A DNA stretch of 64,000 nucleotides from Bin87 sp034428455. GTDB taxonomy: Bacteria > Chloroflexota > Dehalococcoidia > Lucifugimonadales > UBA3495. Below, piece after piece: positions 16,106 to 25,093 of the stretch (position 1 is the stretch's first letter; each line of letters starts with the position of its first letter). Made by a program: the position numbers and the translations under genes. The notes beneath the pieces are model-generated. The model made no database searches. It was not told the origin of the DNA and worked only from the letters and a program-made list of their open reading frames with translations. The DNA lies in assembly GCA_034428455.1 (NCBI GenBank), contig DAOUHZ010000161.1, forward strand, positions 3,963 to 67,962, written 5' to 3'.

Positions 16106-19036
16106 ATGGCGACGGTAATGGAACGCAGGATTCGCGGCCGCGAACGCCAGGATATCGCCGACGAACTGAGCCGGCGCGTTGACGGCGAGGTCCGTTTCGA
16201 TCCGCACTCCCGCCTGCTCTACAGCACCGACGCCAGCATCTACCAGATGGAGCCCGTGGGCGTCGTCATTCCGCGCTCCTCCGCCGACGTGCAGGCCGTG
16301 GTCGAGTTCGCCGCCCGCGAGGGCATCCCCGTGCTGCCCCGATCCGGCGGCACGAGCCTCGCCGGCCAGACCGTCAACCACGCCATCGTCATGGACTTCA
16401 GCAAGTACCTGAACAACGTCCTGGAGGTGAACGCCGAGGAGCAATGGGCCCGCGTCCAGCCCGGCATCATCCTTGACCAACTCACCCGCCAGATGGGTCC
16501 CCACGGGTTGCAGTACGCTCCCGACCCCACCACCGCCAACCGCGCCTGCGTCGGTGGCGGCATCGGCAACAACACCTGTGGCGCGCACTCCGTCATCTAT
16601 GGCAAGACCCTGGACCACATCCAGGAACTGGATGTCGTCCTGTCGGATGGGTCCACTGCGCACTTCGGCGAGCTCTCCCCCGCCGAGCTGGAATCCCGGC
16701 TCAGCGCCTCCGGGCTGGAAGGAGACATCTACCGCGGCGTCCTGCGCATCGCCCGTGAGCAGAAGGAAGAGATCGACCGCACCTACGCCAAGATCCAGCG
16801 CCGGGTCAGCGGCTACAACCTGGACGAGTTCATCCTGGACGACGCCCGTCACGGCGGTCCGGTAAACCTGGCCCGCATGGTCGTCGGATCCGAGGGCACC
16901 CTGTGCGTGGTCACCGAGGCCAAGGTCAACCTGGTTTCCCGGCCCACCATGACGTCCCTGTCCGTGCTGCACTTCCGCACCATCTACGACGCCAGCGAGG
17001 CCACCACCCGCGTGCTGCGCCACGAGCCGTCCTCCATCGAACTCATCGACAAGATGGTCCTCGACCGCTCCCGTGAGGCCATGGGAACGGCGCGGCTTCC
17101 CGATTTCGTCGACGGCGATCCCGGGGCCATGCTGGTGGTCGAGTTCTACGGCGAGTCAGAGCGCGAACTTACGGCCAAAATGGACGGTCTCAAGGCCGAC
17201 ATCGGTCTCGCCTACGCCTGCGTCAACATCCTTGACCGGGCCGGCCAGGCCGCCGTCTGGAACCTGCGCAAGGGCGGACTCGGTCTGCTCATGAGCACCC
17301 GCGGCGACGCCAAGCCGATTCCCTTCGTGGAGGACCCCGCAGTCGACCCGTCGGTCATGGGCGAGTTCGTCCGCCGCTTCGACGAGACCGTCACCGAGCA
17401 CGGCACCACCGCCGGCTACTACGGCCACGCCTCCGTGGGTTGCCTCCACATCCGGCCCCTGGTCAGCCTGAAGAACCAGGACGGCATCGACAAGATGGTG
17501 TCCATCGGCGAGGCGGTCTCCGACCTCATCAAGGAGTTCGGAGGTTCCATGAGCGGCGAGCACGGCGACGGCATCGTGCGCGGCGTCTGGACCCGCAAGA
17601 TGTTCGGCGACCAGATCTACAATGCCTTCCGCGAGCTCAAGCAGACCTGGGACCCCCAGGGCATCATGAACCCGGGCAAGATCATAGACACGCCACCCAT
17701 GACCGAGAATCTGCGCTACGGCGTCGCGTACCAGCCGCAGGCGCTGGACACCACGCTGGACTTTTCCGCTGACTTCGGCTACGCCGGCGCGGTGGAGATG
17801 TGCAACGGCATGGGAGCCTGCCGCAAGCTGGACGGCACCATGTGTCCGTCCTTCATGGCAACCCGCGACGAGGAGCATTCCACCCGAGGACGCGCCAACC
17901 TGCTCCGCGCCGCCCTGTCCGGCCGCATGCCCGATGGAGCCGAGAGCTCCATCACCGACCAGCGCCTCCACCAGGCTCTGGATCTGTGCCTGGAGTGCAA
18001 AGCCTGCAAGGCGGAGTGCGAGTCGGGCGTGGACATGGCCAAGCTCAAGTACGAGTTCCTGGACCACTACCACAAGGAGCATGGCGTTCCGCTGCGTTCC
18101 CGCTTCTTTGCCAACATCAACGGGCTGAACCGGCTGGGCAGCCGGTACGCGCCCATCACCAACTGGCTGGCCGGGTCCGCGCTGGGCCGCTCGCTGACGT
18201 CGAAGTTCCTGGGCATCGCGCCGCAGCGCCAGCAGCCCGCTTTCGCGTCGCTGTCGTTGCCCGACTGGTTCGCCCGGCGAGACCGAAACGGCCACGCCGA
18301 GGCCAGGTACGGCACGGTGGCCCTCTACAACGACACCTTCATGAACTACAACTACCCCGAGATCGGCATCGCCGCCGTAGAGGTGATGGAGGCGGCGGGC
18401 TACCGGGTGGAGTTGGTCAACGGCGGCTGCTGCGGCCGCCCCATGATCTCCAAGGGACTTCTGGATCAGGCCCGCGAGCAGGCCCATTCCAACATCGACT
18501 CCCTCTACGCCTACGCCAGCCAGGGCATTCCCATCGTCGGCTGCGAGCCCAGCTGCCTGCTCACCCTGCGAGACGAGTACCCCGAGTTCGTGTCCGACGA
18601 CCGCGCCCGAACCGTCGCCGAAAATGCGTTCCTCATCGACGAGTTCCTCGCCAACGCAAAATCCGCCGGCCGTTTGGACCTGCAATTCTCCGACCTGGAG
18701 AAGCAGGTGCTCTTCCACGGCCACTGCCACCAGAAGGCTATGGTGGGCACCGCCAGTTCGCTGGCCGTGCTCAACCTGCCGTCAGGCTACAACGCCGAGC
18801 TGATCAACGCCGGCTGCTGCGGCATGGCCGGCTCCTTCGGCTTCGAGAAGGAGCACTACGACATCTCGATGCAGATCGGCGGCCTGTCCCTGTTCCCGGC
18901 CATCGCCGCCAAGCCTGACGCCGAGGTCGCGGTCATGGGCGTGTCCTGCCGCCAGCAGGTGGAGCACGGCGCCGGCCGCCGCGCCCGCCACCTGGTCGAG
19001 GTGCTGCGGGAAGCGGTGGTAACGCCGTCGAGCTAG
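16106..19036 (+). CDS. GlcD/GlpC-type FAD-binding and Fe-S oxidoreductase fusion
   Basis: A 976-residue protein. Residues about 40-260 form the FAD_binding_4 domain (PRSGGTSLAGQ, YGKTLDH) and about 270-540 the FAD-oxidase C domain ending with MNPGKIIDT. Next come two Fe-S clusters (segments near CNGMGACRKLDGTMCP and CLECKACKAECESGVD) and two CCG domains (NGGCCGRPM, NAGCCGMAGSFG). This equals a D-lactate/glycolate dehydrogenase subunit fused to its iron-sulfur subunit, as in YdiJ-type proteins. It likely oxidises a 2-hydroxy acid and passes electrons to the respiratory chain. GGAGGAACGATAG precedes the ATG. An IS630 element is inserted exactly at its TAG stop codon, leaving the protein intact. 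Confidence 0.9.
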   Translation: MATVMERRIRGRERQDIADELSRRVDGEVRFDPHSRLLYSTDASIYQMEPVGVVIPRSSADVQAVVEFAAREGIPVLPRSGGTSLAGQTVNHAIVMDFSKYLNNVLEVNAEEQWARVQPGIILDQLTRQMGPHGLQYAPDPTTANRACVGGGIGNNTCGAHSVIYGKTLDHIQELDVVLSDGSTAHFGELSPAELESRLSASGLEGDIYRGVLRIAREQKEEIDRTYAKIQRRVSGYNLDEFILDDARHGGPVNLARMVVGSEGTLCVVTEAKVNLVSRPTMTSLSVLHFRTIYDASEATTRVLRHEPSSIELIDKMVLDRSREAMGTARLPDFVDGDPGAMLVVEFYGESERELTAKMDGLKADIGLAYACVNILDRAGQAAVWNLRKGGLGLLMSTRGDAKPIPFVEDPAVDPSVMGEFVRRFDETVTEHGTTAGYYGHASVGCLHIRPLVSLKNQDGIDKMVSIGEAVSDLIKEFGGSMSGEHGDGIVRGVWTRKMFGDQIYNAFRELKQTWDPQGIMNPGKIIDTPPMTENLRYGVAYQPQALDTTLDFSADFGYAGAVEMCNGMGACRKLDGTMCPSFMATRDEEHSTRGRANLLRAALSGRMPDGAESSITDQRLHQALDLCLECKACKAECESGVDMAKLKYEFLDHYHKEHGVPLRSRFFANINGLNRLGSRYAPITNWLAGSALGRSLTSKFLGIAPQRQQPAFASLSLPDWFARRDRNGHAEARYGTVALYNDTFMNYNYPEIGIAAVEVMEAAGYRVELVNGGCCGRPMISKGLLDQAREQAHSNIDSLYAYASQGIPIVGCEPSCLLTLRDEYPEFVSDDRARTVAENAFLIDEFLANAKSAGRLDLQFSDLEKQVLFHGHCHQKAMVGTASSLAVLNLPSGYNAELINAGCCGMAGSFGFEKEHYDISMQIGGLSLFPAIAAKPDAEVAVMGVSCRQQVEHGAGRRARHLVEVLREAVVTPSS

Positions 19037-19983
19037 TGTCATGTAACTGAAGTAAGTAGTAAAAGGGTGAGTGTTGGTTATTCTCCGGGTGAGCAGCCCA
19101 GATGGAGGATGACCATGGCCATAGGACGACCGATGCCACCGCTGATTTTGTCCGACGAGGAACGGGAAACCCTGGAGCGGTGGGTGCGGCGGCCCAAGAC
19201 GGCGCAAGCCCTGGGGTTGCGCCAGGATGATTTTGGCGTGCGCCCAGGGCCGTAGCAACACCGCAGTGGGCGCCGATCTGGGGGTGTCGGACGAAACGGC
19301 GGGCAAATGGCGGTCGCGGTTTGTGGAACGGAGACTGGACGGGCTTTCGGACGAGCCCCGCAGCGGCCGGCCCCGATCGGTTACCGATGACGACGTGGAG
19401 CGGGTGATCACGTTGACGCTGGAGACCACGTCCAAAGATGCCACCCACTGGAGCACCCGGTCCATGGCCCAACGCAGTGGTCTGAGCCACAATACGGTGA
19501 GCCGTATCTGGCGGGCCTTCGGGTTGCAGCTCCACCGCACCGAAGCCTTCAAGCTGTCGTCGGATCCCTTCTTCGTCGAGAAGGCGCGAGACATCGCGGT
19601 GAGAAGGCCAGGGTCTGTACTTGGACCCGCCGGACCGGGCGCTGGTGCCGTGCATGGACGAGAGGTCCCAGATCCAGGCGTTGGACCGCACCCGCCCGCT
19701 ACTGCCCATGCGTCCCGGACAGGCGGAGCGGCGCACCCATGATTATTTGCGCACGGTACGGTTTCCCTCTTTGCCGCGCTGGACGCCCAAATTTGCGCTG
19801 CTGACCGAGAAACAACTGCGTCGTGGGGTGCATCAGAGCAGCGGAGAACTGGAGGCCGCCATTCTATCACTACCTGGACGTGACCAACGAAGAACCCAAG
19901 CCCTTTGTGTGGACGAAAACTGCTGACCAAATACTAGACAACGTGGTTCGCTTTTGCCAGCAAACTTTGGATACATGACAGTA
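19034..19983 (+). mobile_element. IS630-family insertion sequence, decayed
   Basis: Terminal inverted repeats TGTCATGTAACTGAAGT (19037-19053) and ACTTTGGATACATGACA (19964-19980) match at 14 of 17 positions. TA dinucleotides at 19034-19035 and 19982-19983 form the target duplication expected for this family. The left TA is the first two bases of the TAG stop of the upstream gene. Joining the flanks at one TA restores a TAG. Confidence 0.8.
19109..19977 (+). pseudogene. IS630 transposase, multiply frameshifted and deleted
   Basis: Pieces of one transposase appear in successive frames. First come LSDEERETLERWVRRPKTAQ and a helix-turn-helix region (AVGADLGVSDETAGKWRSRF), then FKLSSDPFFVEKARDIA, DPPDRALVPCMDERSQIQAL and RPGQAERRTHDY. 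After that the frame jumps directly to FALLTEKQLRRGVHQSS, and the end EEPKPFVWTKTADQIL lies in another frame. The section normally holding the second and third catalytic acidic residues is largely missing, so the protein cannot be active. Confidence 0.85.
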
Positions 19984-20222
19984 GGTCGATGTTGAAGCCA
20001 GCAACGGTGACTCCTTCGAGGATCTGCACCACCTTGACGCTGCTGCCCACCGCGGCCATCAACACGTCGGCGATGGATGCCAACACCAGGTTGCAAGCCA
20101 ACAAGTCGTAATGGGTAGGGGCACGGTTCAAGCGTCAGCATTCCTGACGCGGTGCCAATCGGAGGGTCTGTGCGCCTCCTTTGCTTGGCAACTCTTTCCC
20201 GTCTGCCAGGCCACGGTTCGGC

Positions 20223-21059
20223 TTAATTGAGGTACACGCCTGCGGCCTGCTGGGACGCGGCTGCGTAGATTTTCTCCAGGGTAGCCGTCAGGTCTTGTTC
20301 TCCCTGCCAAAAGGGGAACCGGCCCAACTGCCGGGGCAGAGCGGCGTGCATTTCCGGAACCGTCGCAGTGCCAAGGTCCGAGCCGGCCAACGCCGGTAAC
20401 GGGTTGCCCCAGAATGTCTCCGGGTCTTCCGGCAGTGGCTCGGGCGCCAACGGTGGTCCTTCGATGGTCTGGGCGGACTGGCGGAACTCCTCGCCCAACA
20501 GGTCCTCCCGGTCCATGCCCCGCATACGGAAGATGAGGAATGGGTCGCGGTCGAACTCCTCGCCCAGGAGCAGGTAGACGGCGGCAATGTGCTTGCAGGG
20601 GTTTGACCAGTCGGGACAGGAACAGTCGGTTTCCAGGTCATCGCTCCTTCTGGGAAACATCGAAAGTCCGACGGTTTCGAACGTGTCCTCGATGTTTTCC
20701 GGCATCCGGCCGGAGAGCAGGCTGGCGGCGATGACCGGCTGTTCGGCCAACGCCTGGCGCAGCCGTTCCCAGTCATCCGGGCCGATGGTCCTCACGCTGA
20801 TCGCCACGTCGTAGGGCCGCTTGCGGCTGCCCTGCACCTGCGCTTCCACGACGCCGTTTTGGATGTCAATCGAGAGGACCTGTCCCCGACGGGCGTAGGA
20901 ACGGCCCCGGCTGAGCCGGGCGCCGATGCGGAATTGCTCGAGGGTCTGCATCCACCGTTTGGCCCACCAGTTGGAGCCGAACTCGCCCCGGCGGGACGCG
21001 GCCCTGATGCCACCCCTTGCTTCGATGGGGCGAGTGTACTCGTAGTCGTAGTAGTTCAT
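20223..21059 (-). CDS. SWIM zinc-finger protein
   Basis: A 278-residue protein with a SWIM finger CxCx(n)CxH at about residues 145-158 (DCSCPDWSNPCKHIAAVYL), a zinc-binding fold linked to DNA or protein contacts. The N-terminal half contains the conserved WWAKRWMQTLE and RGRSYARRGQVLSIDIQ segments of SWIM partners of SNF2 helicases. It starts 44 bp after the stop of the SNF2-family gene on the same strand, so the two are almost certainly one operon. The unit lies between IS630 and IS5 remnants. Function is unproven; DNA repair or defence has been suggested for similar pairs. Confidence 0.85.
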   Translation of the reverse strand: MNYYDYEYTRPIEARGGIRAASRRGEFGSNWWAKRWMQTLEQFRIGARLSRGRSYARRGQVLSIDIQNGVVEAQVQGSRKRPYDVAISVRTIGPDDWERLRQALAEQPVIAASLLSGRMPENIEDTFETVGLSMFPRRSDDLETDCSCPDWSNPCKHIAAVYLLLGEEFDRDPFLIFRMRGMDREDLLGEEFRQSAQTIEGPPLAPEPLPEDPETFWGNPLPALAGSDLGTATVPEMHAALPRQLGRFPFWQGEQDLTATLEKIYAAASQQAAGVYLN

Positions 21060-21103
21060 CGAGGAACCTTTTCCTGGCTCAGTGGGTTGAGCGGGCGGCG
21101 TCT

Positions 21104-24100
21104 TCAGCCCTCCGGCGTCGCGCTGAGGGCCAGCACCTCCCGCAGCTCGGTGTTCGAGAGTTCGGTGAGCCAGCGCTCAGAGGTTGCGCCCACCACCTGG
21201 TCGGCGGTCTGCTGCTTGGTCTCGATCATAAGGTCGATGCGGTCTTCGAGGGTGCCGGCGCAGATCATTTTGTGTACGTGGACGTCCTTCGTTTGACCGA
21301 TGCGGAAGGCTCGGTCGGTGGCCTGATTTTCCACGGCGGGATTCCACCAGCGGTCGTAGTGGATGACGTGGTTGGCCCGAGGCAGGTTCAGGCCGGAGCC
21401 GCCCGCCTTCAGGGACAGGACGAACACCTGCGGGCCGTGGGGGTCGTTCTGGAACCGATCCACCATGATGTCGCGATTCTTGCGTGACACCCCGCCGTGG
21501 AGCATGGGCGTTTCGATGCCATAGGTTTCCTGGACGTGCTGCTGCAGAATGGCTCCCATCTCGGCGAACTGGCTGAAAATCAGGACGCGGTCGCCGGCGG
21601 GAATGATCTCGTCCAGCAACTCGTCGAGACGGGCCAGCTTCCCGGAGCGGCCGGCGATGGTCGAGTTGTCGCCCAGCAGTTGGCGAGGATGGTTGCAGAC
21701 CTGCTTGAGCCTGACCAGCGTGTCGAGGATGGAGCCGCGGCGCTCCATGCCTTCGGCGTCGTCCAGTCGTGTCTCGACGTCGCGCAGCACGGCCTCGTAG
21801 AGGGTGACCTGCTCACGGGTGAGGTTGCAGTACTGCTTCGTCTCGTGCTTGTCAGGCAGGTCGTCGATGATTGTCGGGTCGGTCTTCAATCGGCGCAGGA
21901 TGAACGGGCCGGTGGCTTTCTGCAGCCGTGCTGTCGCTTCGTCGTCCCGGTTGGCCTGGATGGGATTGAAATACCGGCGTTTGAACTCCGCCTGGGAGCC
22001 CAGCAGGCCGGGATTCAGGAACTGCATGATGGACCACAGGTCGCCCACGTGGTTTTCGACTGGCGTGCCCGTGAGGGCCATGCGGTAATCGGCGGGCAGA
22101 GAGCGGGCGGCTTGCGCCTGGCGCGTGGCGGTGTTCTTGATATTTTGAGCTTCGTCGACGGTGACAGAGCGCCAATCGACGGAAGCCAGCAACTCCCGAT
22201 CCCGCGTCATGGTGCCGTAGCTGGTGATTACGATCTGATGCCTGGCGGCCTGTTGGGCGAACTGTTCGCCGCGCTCGCGGCCCGGTCCGTGGTGCAGCAT
22301 CACCGCCAGGCTGGGCGTGAACTTCTGCGCTTCGCGCTGCCAATTGTTGATCACCGAGGTGGGGCAGACCAGCAGGTTGGGCTTCTCGTTGCCCTCCTGG
22401 TGGTCCCGCAGGATGGCGGCCAGGGTCTGGACGGTTTTGCCGAGACCCATGTCGTCGGCCAGGCAGGCGCCCAGTCCCCACCAGCGGAGGAAATCGAGCC
22501 ACGAGTAGCCCAGTTGCTGGTAGGGGCGCAATTCGCCGCTGAATTCGGCGGGCAGGTCCAGCAGGCGTATCCGGCTCTTCTGCTGGAGGGAATCCAGCAA
22601 CTCGCTGAGCCAGCCCGTGGTCGCCAGGGAGACGCGGTCGGCTTCCGCTTGCTGATCGGCGCCCAGGCCGATGCGGACCGCTTCCCGCAGGGTGAGCTGG
22701 TCACGGTTGCGCCAGAAGTCGGCGGCGGCTCGAATTTCGTCGGCGTCGATTTCGACCCACTGGCCGCGGAAGCGGACCAGCGGCACCTTCAGGTCGGCCA
22801 GTTCGAACAGTTCCTCAGCTTCGATCACCTCGTCGCCCATGGCGACTTGAACATCCAGGTCGATGAGCGACGCCATGGTCATGTTGACGCCGCCCTGCAT
22901 CGGCGGCGTGCGTAGTTCGGCCCGGATGGTGGGGCGGTTCTTCGTACCCCGGCGTGTCCACCAGGCGGGCAGCATTACGCCGAAGCCCGCCTGCTGCAGC
23001 GCAGCCGCCTGCTGGGTGAGGAATTGGTGAGCCTGTTCAGCGTCGAGGGGCGCGCCGGCCGGCCTTCGCTGGTTCAGGCTGTCGGAGACGGGCGGACATA
23101 CGGAGCCGGCTTGGGCCAGGGAGGCGATCAGGAACTCGGCCGGATTGAAGTCGGGCGATTGTCGCTCCGAGGCGGTGTCAACGGGCAGCAACAGGCTGTG
23201 GTCGTCGTGGGGCTGGAGCAGGTAACGGAGGTACCAGTCCCGTTCACGCAGAGCGGCTGGTAGGTCGTCCTCGTCAGGTTCTGGCGGTTCTTCAAGACGC
23301 AGGCACAGGCGGTAGGGGGAGTTGGCCGCCACCGCGATGGGCCGGTGCCATTCCGCCACCTGCCGGCGCAGCTGTTGCATCTGGGCGCCGTCGGCGTGTA
23401 TTGCGCCGTCTGCCGTCGTCAGAGCGTGGAGCCAGGCGTCATGGGCCGAGTCGAACTCCGGAGCGCCTCCCTTGGCGTCCTGACGAACCATGTGGTTCAC
23501 GATGCTGGAGATGAACTCCTTGAGAACGGCCTGCGGCGGGGTCGTTGGCGGCCGGTCCATTGAAGTGGTGGTCATGGATCGGGCAGAGGCCGGCATCGCG
23601 CTGGCCAGTTCAGCTAATCGGTAGGCGTCGTCGCCGATGTAGAGCGGCGTCCACACGGCCTTGGTACCGTCCCCATGCCGCAAGACGTTGGGCAGGAATT
23701 GCTGTCGAACGGTGAGCCCGGCGGCGAAGAGCATGACGTGTCGCCAGTAGGCCACGTCGGGGCCCAGCAACGTGCCGGGCGTCAGCACGCGCCCATTCTG
23801 GCAACCTTGCAGCAGTGCGATGGCCTGGGCGCTGGAAAGCCTGAGCGCCGGCACGCGCCAGGGCTTGATGCGGGGTTTGGCCCTCGATCTGGGCGCGGGA
23901 CCCGCCAACGCTTCAGACGGTATCGGGTTGTTGCCGCGGCTGGGCAGCCAGATGGTGGCTTCCATCCCGGCGCCGGCGGGCTCATCTAGCGTATTGCCGA
24001 CGGCTTCCGTCAAACGCGTGGCGTCCACGCAACGGGGATGGCGTCCGTCGAGCGCTTGGTCGGTATGCGGGTGTTGGTCGGAGGCCTCTGCCCAGAGGGT

Positions 24101-24139
24101 CAGTTGTCCGGCCAGTTGGGCGGCGTGGATGATGATCAT
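21104..24139 (-). CDS. SNF2-family DEAD/DEAH ATPase (HepA/RapA-like)
   Basis: A 1011-residue protein. The N-terminal half (about 1-530) is the SNF2-associated region of unknown fold. The SNF2 ATPase begins near residue 545 (LRPYQQLGYSWLDFL), with Walker A DDMGLGKT, motif II VDEAQNIKN, motif III LTGTPVENH and the helicase C domain (VLIFSQFAEMG, LSLKAGGSGLNLPRANHVIHYDRWWNP, QATDRAFRIGQ). Such motors translocate on duplex DNA and remodel bound proteins. The ATG at 24139 was chosen because the preceding codons are low-complexity and lie toward the mobile-element debris; the ribosome site is weak. It is first gene of a pair with the SWIM protein. Confidence 0.9.
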   Translation of the reverse strand: MIIIHAAQLAGQLTLWAEASDQHPHTDQALDGRHPRCVDATRLTEAVGNTLDEPAGAGMEATIWLPSRGNNPIPSEALAGPAPRSRAKPRIKPWRVPALRLSSAQAIALLQGCQNGRVLTPGTLLGPDVAYWRHVMLFAAGLTVRQQFLPNVLRHGDGTKAVWTPLYIGDDAYRLAELASAMPASARSMTTTSMDRPPTTPPQAVLKEFISSIVNHMVRQDAKGGAPEFDSAHDAWLHALTTADGAIHADGAQMQQLRRQVAEWHRPIAVAANSPYRLCLRLEEPPEPDEDDLPAALRERDWYLRYLLQPHDDHSLLLPVDTASERQSPDFNPAEFLIASLAQAGSVCPPVSDSLNQRRPAGAPLDAEQAHQFLTQQAAALQQAGFGVMLPAWWTRRGTKNRPTIRAELRTPPMQGGVNMTMASLIDLDVQVAMGDEVIEAEELFELADLKVPLVRFRGQWVEIDADEIRAAADFWRNRDQLTLREAVRIGLGADQQAEADRVSLATTGWLSELLDSLQQKSRIRLLDLPAEFSGELRPYQQLGYSWLDFLRWWGLGACLADDMGLGKTVQTLAAILRDHQEGNEKPNLLVCPTSVINNWQREAQKFTPSLAVMLHHGPGRERGEQFAQQAARHQIVITSYGTMTRDRELLASVDWRSVTVDEAQNIKNTATRQAQAARSLPADYRMALTGTPVENHVGDLWSIMQFLNPGLLGSQAEFKRRYFNPIQANRDDEATARLQKATGPFILRRLKTDPTIIDDLPDKHETKQYCNLTREQVTLYEAVLRDVETRLDDAEGMERRGSILDTLVRLKQVCNHPRQLLGDNSTIAGRSGKLARLDELLDEIIPAGDRVLIFSQFAEMGAILQQHVQETYGIETPMLHGGVSRKNRDIMVDRFQNDPHGPQVFVLSLKAGGSGLNLPRANHVIHYDRWWNPAVENQATDRAFRIGQTKDVHVHKMICAGTLEDRIDLMIETKQQTADQVVGATSERWLTELSNTELREVLALSATPEG

Positions 24140-24500
24140 GGCGGTTTTCTCTACGTCGGTTTTACTACGGGGGACATACCGTTGGAAAGAGCACGGGCAG
24201 TGGCCGGCGTCGCGGCACCAGTCCCCGCTCCGCTGGGAACAGCGCCTGCCCTTTCGCTGGCCTCTGAGGCGGAAACCCTGTGTGCTGGTCCGTTGCCCCC
24301 GCATCGCGGAAGAACCTTGCGCTTGCGGAAGTTCGTAGGCGCCATCCCCTGGGCGCCCTCCCTGGATTCGCGTCGACTTACGCTGCCGTTGAACAAGGGA
24401 ATACTTTCGTCAAACGGGACGAGTGCTTGGCGGATCAACACGTTGCTGGGTTTACCCAGTGGGCGAGCCAGCTGGTCACTACTATTACAACGACGGGTTT
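24140..24500. other. Region between SNF2 gene and IS5 remnant
   Basis: No gene is supported. It presumably contains the promoter of the SNF2-SWIM operon, but no good -35/-10 pair stands out. Confidence 0.4.
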
Positions 24501-24940
24501 AGGGCGTGTCGTCAAATTATTTTATTCCGGAGTGCGATGGCGCGGATTTGACAGTGAGCCAGGAAAGAAGCGGCCTTCTTGGCATATCGGTTCGCTACCC
24601 CGCGCCATTGTTTGAAGTTGCAAAATCCATTCTCCACCAAGTGCCGTGCCTGGTATAAATCCCGGTCATATTCCCGCTGCTCCTGACGGTTGCTCGGAGG
24701 CGTTATCACCACGTTCATGCCACAATCCGATGCCGGGGCCACGATCCCATTGGTGTCGCACCCTTTGTCCGCCAGCAGATGCTCCGCCACAATACCTTCA
24801 ATCAACGGCAATGCCTGGGTACAATCCGCCACCCTCCCTGCGGGAAGAACACCCAATCGTGAAAGTCCTTCAATCCCGTGAATCCCGATTCTGACGACTG
24901 CCCGCCGCAAACCGGGTACGCATGAGATCGTTGCATTCAT
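24501..24940 (-). pseudogene. IS5-family transposase, C-terminal remnant
   Basis: Minus-strand codons ending at 24512 resemble the second half of IS5-group transposases: LLADKGCDTNGIVAPA, VVITPPSNRQEQREYDRDLY, ARHLVENGFCNFKQWRGVAN and RYAKKAASFLAHCQIRAIAL, including the late catalytic Glu region (HLVEN). The N-terminal DDE part is missing. The sequence AGGGCGTGTCGTCAAATTA at 24501 looks like the element end. Truncated and inactive. Confidence 0.8.
24909..24922 (+). repeat. Dispersed repeat A, degenerate copy
   Basis: CCGGGTACGCATGAG, related to the TGGGTACGCGTGAG core. Confidence 0.35.
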
Positions 24941-24981
24941 AACTGCGATGCAAACGCAACGGTACTATGCGCGAATCGTAA

Positions 24982-25010
24982 TTGACCCAAAATGGGCAGA
25001 TTGCTACAAT
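24982..25010 (+). promoter_or_regulatory. Promoter of P450 gene 1
   Basis: TTGACC (24982-24987), 17 bp, TACAAT (25005-25010), about 83 bp before the ATG. It lies just beyond the IS5 remnant. Confidence 0.65.
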
Positions 25011-25093
25011 TGGCCAAACGCGGCGACGATAGCCGCTGGTCATCGTATGTCCGGCGGTGAGTTTGACCATGAAAAGTCAACGGGAGGGACTTT

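Noticed and set aside
17156..18730. Minus-strand frame of 524 codons inside the FAD/Fe-S gene
   Set aside because: Antisense to well-conserved FAD, Fe-S and CCG motifs; no recognisable motif of its own.
19934..20131. Minus-strand frame of 65 codons beside the IS630 end
   Set aside because: Overlaps the IS630 right end, has no ribosome site and no recognisable family; could be a fragment of an older gene but is not supportable.
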